Below, one piece after another: positions 53,921-61,756 of a DNA stretch of 64,000 bases. The translations under genes and the position numbers were made by a program. This stretch comes from Antarcticibacterium flavum (lineage in GTDB: Bacteria; Bacteroidota; Bacteroidia; Flavobacteriales; Flavobacteriaceae), in NCBI RefSeq assembly GCF_006159205.1, contig NZ_CP040812.1, positions 1,860,001 to 1,924,000 of the forward strand. Reading direction: 5' to 3'. Position 1 is the stretch's first letter. The number at the start of each line of letters is the position of its first letter. The notes beneath the pieces are model-generated. The model did not search any database. It was given only the letters and a program-made list of their open reading frames with translations, and had not been told where the DNA came from.

Positions 53921-55434
53921 ATGAAAAAAATTTACCTACTGTTAACGGCAACCATTTTCCTGGCTTCCTGTGAGAAAGATACTTTACCCCCCTTCCTGCT
54001 GTACAGGACAACCAACAACCGGAAATTGAATTGCTGGACTTTAAAGAAATATCACCAGAACTTTTAGATAGAGTTCCATCTGCTTCCTCCACATTTTCAA
54101 AAAACACAATCCCTTTCGGCGCGATTAATGAAAATATAAAAGTCAAAAAGATCACAACTAAGAAGGGAGCCAGCAGTTATACCTTCTCCTTAAAAAAACT
54201 AAAGAAAAAATCTTCTCAAAAAGAATCTCAGGACTATTATTTTGACAATTTGGTAATAAGTGAGGGGAAGGAAATTAAAACTTTAATTTTTCGATATCAA
54301 CCCACCCGGGAATGGCTTAAGAGTGACCGGGATTTCGAAAACTTCTCAGGAAAAATAACCGTTTTCGACTTAAAGGGAGAGGTACAAAACATCATTACCA
54401 CAAATAATGGAGCACAGGAAAATATTCCAGAAACCCATGGAAAAACTGTATGCTTATATGAACTTGAGCGGGTTGAAATTTGGTGTTTTGGCACACTTTG
54501 CACCTCTGTCTACTATTACAGTGAAACCTGTACATCCTTTGACCCAAGTGGTGGTGGCGGTTGTAAAAGCGAGGATTGCGGCCCGACAGATCCCGAATCA
54601 ATTCCAACCATTCCAACAGAAGGAGATCCAGACTGGGATACCGGAGGTGGAGGGGGTAGCCCAGCTCCAATGCCAGAGCCGAATGAAATTACGGTAAAAA
54701 TTGAAATAGATCAGGAATTACAACAAAATTATCCCTGTATAGGAAATACTATTCAAGAAGTTTACCAGCTTTGTTCAGAATTAAACTTAGAATTCCTCGA
54801 ATATTTTGAATCAGGCAATGATTTTCATGTCGTTTATAGCTCCCAACCGTTGGAAGGAATAGAATCGGCAAAAGCCGTAAACGCTTTGGGATGTAACCTG
54901 CCTTGTACAACCAATATAATTTTTAATGAAAACTATTTTGGTACAATGTCCAACTTAAGTATAGCTGCCAATACTATACATGAAAATACTCACGCAATGC
55001 TTTTTTATCTATGGAAATCCGGTGAAATGGGTTACTCTTTATTGAACCCAACATACCAGGAACTGGCCGAAGCCTATAGCAATGTTTTAGCCTCGGAAGA
55101 TTCCAGAAATGACGGTACCAGCCAAACATTACAGGATCTACAGCATGAGTACATGGTGAAGTTCACTGATAGGTTGGCATCTACACTTTTAAATTTCGCC
55201 AATTCCCAAGACATTAACATTGATATGGATTATAGTAGGAAAATGATTTGGGGAGGTACTTTTTCAACCCTGGCAAGTTATGTGGAACAATTTACCTTAA
55301 ATGAAAGAAATGAAATAGCTGCAATAGTCAATTCAGAATTAAATAACCAAAGTTACACCTATAATTCATCAAATGGCAGCCAACAAACAACAAGCCCCAA
55401 GGGCGAAGTCGTTACAAACAATAGTTGTGATTAA
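53921..55434 (+). pseudogene. Array lipoprotein, copy 1: constant N-terminus, HExxH C-terminal domain, poly-C frameshift
   Basis: Codes MKKIYLLLTATIFLASCEKD, a lipoprotein signal with its Cys, then runs into a C6 tract (53987-53992); copy 2 has C7 at the same place and stays open. With one more C the product is about 504 residues. The constant region runs to a Cys-rich, Gly/Pro linker (GGGGCKSEDCGPTDP, GGGGGSPAPMPEP). The C-terminal domain starts with a Cys (YPCIGNTIQEVY), carries TIHENTHAMLFY (His-Glu-x-x-His), has ELAEAYSNV as a possible third ligand, and ends NNSCD. A secreted zinc peptidase anchored to the envelope is a fair guess; no family is recognised. A 189-residue lipoprotein follows. 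Confidence 0.75.
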
Positions 55435-55495
55435 TTCTTATTTTAAAATAAAAGAAAAAATAGAATTAAAGATAATTATACATAAAGTAAAAACA

Positions 55496-56065
55496 ATGAA
55501 ACTCACGTTTTTAATAGTAGGTTCGGCTATCTTAACTCTAAGTTGCGGCAAAACCTCAACCGAACAAGAAATTATAAATTATAAAAATAATTCTGATCAA
55601 TTAATTGGGCAATGGTTATTAGAATTTTCGAAAAATGCTTCAATTAAATGTGTGATGGAAAATGAGCCAATCGATAGCCTACCTGGTGAAATAAAAAATA
55701 CTATTATACATAAACTTGAAATTAAGGCGGAAAAACATCTTTATAAACAACTAAAATTAACACATCATTTTACATTGACTGATAGCTTAATAGGCGATTT
55801 AAATCTTATAACCCTGAAAAAGCAAAGGGAGCTTAAAGAACAAAGAGATAATGGAGAACCATTTTGGATATGGTATAATGCAAATTGTGAAGGAAAATGG
55901 CTGAACATAAGCCGCCCAATTTTTAATGAAGATTATACATTGGCTTATTTCGAAGTTTCGACAAGTTGTGTAAATTATCTATGTGGGCATGGTGGGAAAT
56001 CCATATATAAATATGAAAATGGTAAATGGATTGCAATAGAGAATTTTGACAATTTCATAAGTTGA
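55496..56065 (+). CDS. Partner lipoprotein 1 of the array
   Basis: 189 residues. Signal peptide MKLTFLIVGSAILTLSCGKT with a lipobox Cys. The final part, RPIFNEDYTLAYFEVS, LCGHGGKSIYKY and NGKWIAIENF, matches in arrangement the ends of the partner genes at 59007 and 60992 (FNEDYSRATI with DWYIKK; FNQQNNKAAV with KWQIVF). So the three form one family despite low identity. It follows copy 1 after 61 bases; in the other modules the start lies inside the end of the larger gene. Frame intact. An immunity or chaperone-like role is inferred from this pairing. Confidence 0.75.
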   Translation: MKLTFLIVGSAILTLSCGKTSTEQEIINYKNNSDQLIGQWLLEFSKNASIKCVMENEPIDSLPGEIKNTIIHKLEIKAEKHLYKQLKLTHHFTLTDSLIGDLNLITLKKQRELKEQRDNGEPFWIWYNANCEGKWLNISRPIFNEDYTLAYFEVSTSCVNYLCGHGGKSIYKYENGKWIAIENFDNFIS

Positions 56066-56074
56066 TTAAAAAAA

Positions 56075-56719
56075 ATGATGATGAAAAATAGTTTATTTAT
56101 TTTTGCTGTAATTTTTACAGTCACGCACCCAGTTGTGAGCCAGATCAATACTAGTAATTCATTATTTTTTGGCTTTGAAGAAAATTCTAACCTTCACTAT
56201 TTTTAAAAGGGTGAAATGGATAAATCCTATAAAGAAAAAACTTATGTCGAGAATAAGTTTAAAGATGGAAAAATTGATTTTTTTATTGAAGACCTGTTAT
56301 TTCGACATAATAAAATCAAAATGCGGAGTGATACTATAAGTATAAGAGATTTTCCCGGTATAAAACTCCTAAATCCCGAACAAGGAGTTACTCCCGCCGA
56401 CACAACTTTTGAAGGTTTATATGAACAGTACAGGCAGCTACAAGGTTGGGAACATCAATTGATGGTTGATCATTATACGGAAATTATGCAGAAAGGCATA
56501 AAAGAAGTGCATCCTTTGTGAGATGATAGTGACTTCTTAAATGGCTATGACGATAATTCCTCATGGGCCTGGGATAAATTTTATAAGTATGTTTCCTATA
56601 GAGGATTAAAAGATACTCAAGCAGGTACTGCTTTTTTTAGTGATGAGGATAATAATGTTAGTTTATACAAAACAGGCACTGAAGCAAATTCAACAAAAAA
56701 TCCTAATTGCGATGAATAA
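56075..56719 (+). pseudogene. Secreted protein with two in-frame stop codons (array module 2)
   Basis: One continuous frame of 214 codons: signal peptide MMMKNSLFIFAVIFTVTHPV, then a stop after SNLHYF, then MDKSYKEKTYVENKFKDGK to KEVHPL and a second stop (56519-56521), then SSWAWDKFYKYVSYRG to the end, NPNCDE. No frame change is needed, so both stops are point changes. The end in Cys-Asp-Glu and the overlap of its stop with the next start (ATGAATAA) copy the pattern of the HExxH modules, but it lacks their constant N-terminus and I see no HExxH. Confidence 0.65.
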
Positions 56720-57220
56720 AATTGTGATGCTGACCGGATTTTATTTATTGGCTTTAAATATTTCTGCTCAAACCTCAACAAATAAGGATACTATCTATAT
56801 CCTATTTGAAGATGTCTACAAAGAAATGCGAAAAGACAATTTTACTGAAGCATTACAAGCAGGTTCTCCAGAAGAAAAACTCAAAAAATCCATAGTGTTT
56901 TATATTGAGCAAATGGAACCTCCTGAAGGATACGATTTTGAATTTAGTTTTTCCCATTTTAACCAAAGTCAGAGAGCCTATAATACCTTTGGCGGCACCC
57001 CCCCGTAATTTTATATAAGCCAAAATCATATTTAAAAGACAAAAAGTTACTGGATATTAACTTTTTTCGAAAAATGCCCTATATCCAGGTTGCCAAAACT
57101 TTCGAAAAAGAAGACAGCTGGGAGCAGGATGTAGCGATCTTTATAGTAGATGTAGATGAGATAAAAAATGACAGTATAGTGCTGCGGGAGGTGAAATTTA
57201 CACGCCCGGTTAAAGAGTAA
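56712..57220 (+). pseudogene. Small secreted protein (module 2 partner), poly-C frameshift
   Basis: Signal peptide MNKIVMLTGFYLLALNISAQ, then TIYILFEDVYKEMRKDNF. The frame ends after FGGTPP at a C7 tract (56998-57004). With eight C it continues VILYKPKSYLKDKKLLDI and ends VKFTRPVKE at 57220, 169 residues in all. The start overlaps the stop of the preceding frame. It has no lipobox Cys, unlike the other three partners, and no evident similarity in its C-terminus, so grouping rests on position. Confidence 0.65.
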
Positions 57221-57241
57221 TCCTGCATTTCCTAATAATTT

Positions 57242-57274
57242 AAGCCTTTACAGAAAAAAACTGTGAGGGCTTTC
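57242..57274. terminator. Bidirectional terminator copied with the mfd relic
   Basis: AAGCCTTTACAG pairs with CTGTGAGGGCTT over an A-rich loop, followed by TCTTCG. The same kind of stem (AAGCCCTCACA / TGTGGGGGCTT) lies at 61720-61756 beside the real mfd, so this one seems to be the copied partner of the relic that follows. Confidence 0.65.
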
Positions 57275-57354
57275 TTCGTTAATAACGAGGATAAGCTATC
57301 CCCTTCGGGTGCTAAGGATTAACACCTCCTTCCAAATTAAAGAAATCTTCAGAG

Positions 57355-57428
57355 GTTCCAAAACTTTCCAGGCACCTTCCACCGAAGTTATCTTTTCAAA
57401 AGTCAATAACAACTTCAACCCGGTTGGA
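57355..57428 (-). other. Relic of the mfd 3' end (module boundary 2)
   Basis: TTCCAAAACTTTCCAGGC, GAAGTTATCTTTTCAAAAGT and CAACTTCAACCCGG line up with 61800-61873 at the end of mfd, differing at about a fifth of positions. Same orientation as mfd. It runs directly into the conserved upstream region of lipoprotein copy 2. Confidence 0.78.
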
Positions 57429-57616
57429 GTTTCCTATACCAAATAAAAAGAACCTGATTGGCGAAAAACCCATACTATTTGTACGGAAAACCATAATGTA
57501 CTTTATTAAAATCACATTATATTGCCAACTCAAACTTCTTTATGCTGCTTTTTAAAGCTTTTTGTCCCTACACCTTTAATGCAGAATTTTTTATTAATCG
57601 TATAAAAATGTTTTAA
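57417..57616 (+). repeat. Conserved 200-bp upstream region, copy 2
   Basis: Nearly identical to 53721-53920 up to the start codon; the identity continues through the first 640 coding bases. It probably carries the active promoter for copy 2. Confidence 0.85.
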
Positions 57617-59023
57617 ATGAAAAAAATTTACCTACTGTTAACGGCAACCATTTTCCTGGCTTCCTGTGAGAAAGATACTTTACCCCCCCTTCCTGCTGTA
57701 CAGGACAACCAACAACCGGAAATTGAATTGCTGGACTTTAAAGAAATATCACCAGAACTTTTAGATAGAGTTCCATCTGCTTCCTCCACATTTTCAAAAA
57801 ACACAATCCCTTTCGGCGCAATTAATGAAAATATAAAAGTCAAAAAGATCACAACTAAGAAGGGAGCCAGCAGTTATACCTTCTCCTTAAAAAAACTAAA
57901 GAAAAAATCTTCTCAAAAAGAATCTCAGGACTATTATTTTGACAATTTGGTAATAAGTGAGGGGAAGGAAATTAAAACTTTAATTTTTCGATATCAACCC
58001 ACCCGGGAATGGCTTAAGAGTGACCGGGATTTCGAAAACTTCTCAGGAAAAATAACCGTTTTCGACATAAAGGGAGAGGTACAAAACATCATTACCACAA
58101 ATAATGGAGCACAGGAAAATATTCCAGGAACCAATGGAAAAACTGTATGCTTATATGAACTTGAGCGGGTTGAAATTTGGTGTTTTGGCACGCTTTGCAC
58201 CTCTGTCTACTATTACAGTGAAACCTGTACATCCTTTGACCCAAGTGGTGGTGGCGGTTGTAAAAGCGAGGATTGCGGCCCGACAGATCCCGAATCAATT
58301 CCAACCATTCCAACAGAAGGAGATCCCGAATGGGATACCGGAGCTGGAGGTGGGGGAGATAATACTTCTAATGAAACCAATGTGGAAATTATTAGTACCC
58401 TCACCGGTAAAGCTAAATGTGTATTTGATAAATTGAACGGGGGAAATTTATTTATGAATACAATTGGTAAGTTTGAGAATAATGATAATTATATCTTAAA
58501 AATAGAAAGAGGAGTTTGCTCATCACCCTCAGCGGACGGTTGCACAAATGGGAGTGATATAGCCAATGGAAATGTAACCATTAAAATACAGAATATAGGT
58601 AATGCTAATTTAGATTTAGCATTGCTAATACTTCATGAAGGAATTCATGCTGAAATTTACAAATATGTTTATGAACATAACACAGGCGTCGATCCTTCAG
58701 AAAGAAGAACTCTATTAAATTACTATTTCCAATATGGAGCGCAAAATGGTTTAGATGTTGCAACTACCCATGCACAACATTAATATATGGCTGATAATTA
58801 TGTGGTTCCAATTGCAAAAGCTATTAGAGAATTAGATAATTATAAATACCCCTTAGAAAAATATATGGGTTTTGGATGGGATGGATTGAGAGCATATGGA
58901 TATAATGGTTATTGGGATAATGGTGTATTTAAAAATCTCAATAAAAGTTTAGATTCTGATTATTACAAAAATCAGGTTGAAGTACTAACTAATACAGAAT
59001 TCAATAATGATTGTGAAGATTGA
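57617..59023 (+). pseudogene. Array lipoprotein, copy 2: constant N-terminus, HExxH domain, in-frame stop
   Basis: Intact lipoprotein signal (MKKIYLLLTATIFLASCEKD, C7 tract at 57683-57689), then the constant region of about 230 residues, almost identical to copy 1, and the Gly linker (GAGGGGDNTSNE). The variable domain starts AKCVFDKL, carries LILHEGIHAEIYKYV, and stops at TAA (58781-58783) after THAQH. In the same frame the sequence continues YMADNYVVPIAKAI, GFGWDGLRAY and ends NNDCED. Copy 3 runs through the equivalent place without a stop, so this is a nonsense change. The truncated 388-residue product keeps HExxH but loses the C-terminal Cys. Confidence 0.8.
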
Positions 59024-59651
59024 AAATTATAAAAAATCAAACATAACAACATTTATTCTTGTAATTGTAATGCTATCATGTTCTGATCATATGTATTACA
59101 CTAAAAATGAAGTAGATGTGGAGACGGAAAAAGTTATATCTATTCTGATAGATACACTTTCTATAGATATACCTATACCACCTCCTTTAAATGAATTAAA
59201 TAAAAATGATTCACTTTATAAATTAACTGTTTTAAACAAAATAAAGAAAGACGAAAAAGATGTAAAGATAATTGCAATAGAACCCAAATTATACTCCACA
59301 GAAATTTATGATTTTCCTTCTAAGGACTTTGGAAATGATTATAACCATTTAATATTAAAGTTAAAATCATTAAAGAATACACCTTTAGTTCTTGATTATT
59401 TCATTGAAAACTCTAAGGATTCTATTATACCATTTCATGATACACTATTAGATAATACAGTTTCAGATTATATAAAATTTGATAAACTTTTAAGTTTTTC
59501 ACGTATTGCATTCAATGAGGATTATTCTCGTGCTACAATTATAGCATCGAGTAGTACAAGCAGTCGTGCTGGAATTACTAGCATTTATTTTCTTGAGAAA
59601 AAAAAGGATGACTGGTATATAAAAAAAAGTCACGGTTTATGGATTTATTAA
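59007..59651 (+). CDS. Partner lipoprotein 3 of the array
   Basis: 214 residues. The ATG lies 17 bases inside the end of copy 2. NITTFILVIVMLSCSDH is a lipoprotein signal after a short basic lead. The body is A/T-rich in codon use, with IDIPIPPPLNELNKND near residue 55. The closing FNEDYSRATIIASS and KKDDWYIKKSHG blocks are shared with partner 1 and partner 4. The frame is intact while the overlapping copy 2 is interrupted. Envelope location; no known family. Confidence 0.75.
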   Translation: MIVKIENYKKSNITTFILVIVMLSCSDHMYYTKNEVDVETEKVISILIDTLSIDIPIPPPLNELNKNDSLYKLTVLNKIKKDEKDVKIIAIEPKLYSTEIYDFPSKDFGNDYNHLILKLKSLKNTPLVLDYFIENSKDSIIPFHDTLLDNTVSDYIKFDKLLSFSRIAFNEDYSRATIIASSSTSSRAGITSIYFLEKKKDDWYIKKSHGLWIY

Positions 59652-59712
59652 ATAGGTATTAATTTTTAATCTAAAGTCAAGCAACTCCTAATTTAAAGAT
59701 TGTAATAATTGC

Positions 59713-61002
59713 AAATTTGAATTGCAGGACTTTAAAGAAATATCACCAGAACTTTTAGATAGAGTTCCATCTGCTTCCTCCACATTTTCAAAAAACACAA
59801 TCCCTTTCGGCGCAATTAATGAAAATATAAAAGTCAAAAAGATCACAACTAAGAAGGGAGCCAGCAGTTATACCTTCTCCTTAAAAAAAACTAAAAGAAA
59901 AATCTTCTCCAAAAGAATCTCAGGACTATTATTTTGACAATTTGGTAGTAAGTGAGGGGAAGGAAATTAAACTTTAATTTTTCGATATCAACCCACCCGG
60001 GAATGGCTTAAGAGTGACCGGGATTTCGAAAACTTCTCAGGAAAAATAACCGTTTTCGACATAAAGGGAGAGGTACAAAACATCATTACCACAAATAATG
60101 GAGCACAGGAAAATATTCCAGAAACCCATGGAAAAACTGTATGCTTATATGAACTTGAGCGGGTTGAAATTTGGTGTTTTGGCACACTTTGCACCTCTGT
60201 CTACTATTACAGTGAAACCTGTACCTCCTTTGACCCAAGTGGTGGTGGCGGTTGTAAAAGCGAGGATTGCGGCCCGACAGATCCCGAATCAATTCCAACC
60301 ATTCCAACAGAAGGCGATCCAGACTGGGATACCGGAGCTGGAGGTGGCAGCCCATTCCCAACTGACCCGGAGCCAGTTATTGTAAATGTACATATAGATG
60401 ATTCTATTTATGAATTTCCTTGTTTAGCAAAAGTCTTAGAAAAAATAATAAATTCTGAGAGCGCATTGTTTTTGCAGACTATTAGTAAATTTATAAAAAA
60501 TCCAAATTATGATTTAACTTTTACTGTAGGAGAGTGTGACAGGACGGAAAATATGTGTACGAACTGGGAAAATGTAGATACTACTGGTGAGGTTTTTATT
60601 AAAATAGAAGATACAAATCAGAATCCTATTAATTTTGCTGCAGGATTTTTACATGAGGGGATTCATGCGGAAATTTTCAGATTTGTTAATGAACATCATA
60701 CTGGCGATGTTGATCCTGATGACATGCCTCTCCTTTTTGAATATTTTCAACTCTATGCTGGGACAGCATATGCAGATAATATTGACCATATTTATATGAC
60801 CATATTTTACATTAAACCGATCGCTGAAGCTCTCTGGGAAATGGACAATTTACAATATCCACTTAATTACTATAAAACTTTTGCCTGGGATGGTCTCAGA
60901 AATTATGATCCCAATAATTCTTTGGGTATTACTGATGAAGAATATTCCCAGTACAGAAACGAAATTACTTCGAATTTTAATATTAAATGTGATGAACAAT
61001 AA
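59713..61002 (+). pseudogene. Array lipoprotein, copy 3: no promoter or signal, frameshifted N-part, intact HExxH domain
   Basis: Homology to copies 1 and 2 starts abruptly near GAATTGCAGGACTTTAAAG, so the upstream region, signal peptide and first 35 or so codons are missing. Small indels in A runs (about 59886-59975) break the frame, then net to zero and restore it. The linker is GAGGGSPFPTDPEP. The variable domain starts FPCLAKVLEKI, has GFLHEGIHAEIFRFV, continues without a stop through WDGLRNYD and ends IKCDEQ. It reads as a promoterless cassette that could be moved behind an intact N-terminus by recombination in the shared region. Confidence 0.78.
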
Positions 61003-61567
61003 TTTATTCATTTTAATACTCACGCTTTTGCTAGTGCTTAGTTGCAACAAACCTCCAAACAATCCAGAAAAGCAGGAAGCGGCAATATATTCTCTTTTGA
61101 TAGACAAAATGGCTAAACCATTACCGCCACCTCCACCACCGCCCAAAGATGGTTCAAAACCTAAATCGATAAATTTTGATTCCATCAACAAAGTAAAGAT
61201 GGAAATTGTGGTTGATACTATGATGTTCAATACATCAAACACTTTGGATCTCCAGGAGGAATTTTCGGAGTTTCAAATGCTGGTGGACAGCATATCTTCA
61301 TTACCGGTCAAACCGGTAAAAAAAGAATATTTAAAAAGTGAGAAAGGACACACCCTCATATTTGGAAGGTCGCTTGAGGATTCTGACACTCAATATTCTC
61401 AAATGCTGGGAATTTCACCAATTGCATTTAATCAACAGAACAATAAGGCCGCAGTATATGCCGGCCACAGTACACATCCTCTGGCAAGCTATCTTAAATT
61501 GTATTTGCTGAAAAAGATCAATGAAAAATGGCAAATTGTGTTTGAAAAAACGATTGAGGTTTCTTGA
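60992..61567 (+). CDS. Partner lipoprotein 4 of the array
   Basis: 191 residues. The ATG lies inside the last codons of copy 3 (11-base overlap). MNNNLFILILTLLLVLSCNK is a clear lipoprotein signal, followed by a proline run (LPPPPPPPK) and, near the end, SPIAFNQQNNKAAVYAG and KKINEKWQIVFEKT, the blocks shared with partners 1 and 3. Intact frame. How it is expressed is unclear, as copy 3 lacks the upstream region found in copies 1 and 2. Confidence 0.78.
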   Translation: MNNNLFILILTLLLVLSCNKPPNNPEKQEAAIYSLLIDKMAKPLPPPPPPPKDGSKPKSINFDSINKVKMEIVVDTMMFNTSNTLDLQEEFSEFQMLVDSISSLPVKPVKKEYLKSEKGHTLIFGRSLEDSDTQYSQMLGISPIAFNQQNNKAAVYAGHSTHPLASYLKLYLLKKINEKWQIVFEKTIEVS

Positions 61568-61719
61568 ATATTATAACGCCCAAACTACTATTCTGGAAAT
61601 CAACTAAAATCTTTTTGACTACAATTTCTAGTAGGTATATCTGTGAATAAAGAATGGGGATATATTTACTTGAGGTGAGATTTTCGGGTAAAGAGAAGCC
61701 CCTTCCCTCGTATTCGATA

Positions 61720-61756
61720 AAGCCCTCACATTTAAAAATTGTGGGGGCTTTTTTCC
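61720..61756. terminator. Bidirectional terminator between the array and mfd
   Basis: AAGCCCTCACA / TGTGGGGGCTT stem around an A/T loop followed by TTTTTT on the plus strand and a T-rich run on the minus side. It separates the convergent partner 4 and mfd genes. Confidence 0.82.

Noticed and set aside
55373..55495. Upstream extension of partner lipoprotein 1
   Set aside because: It overlaps the end of copy 1 and would bury the lipoprotein signal; the start at 55496 restores it.
56640..56711. Upstream start for the small secreted protein of module 2
   Set aside because: The earlier Met lies inside the preceding frame and gives no signal peptide; the ATG at 56712 gives a clean one.
57061..57240. 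A separate short gene after the C7 tract
   Set aside because: The frame continues the interrupted protein from 56712 when one C is added, so it is its missing C-terminus.
53921..61567. Type IX secretion cargo
   Set aside because: None of the array proteins ends in a recognisable T9SS C-terminal sorting domain; they have lipoprotein signals.
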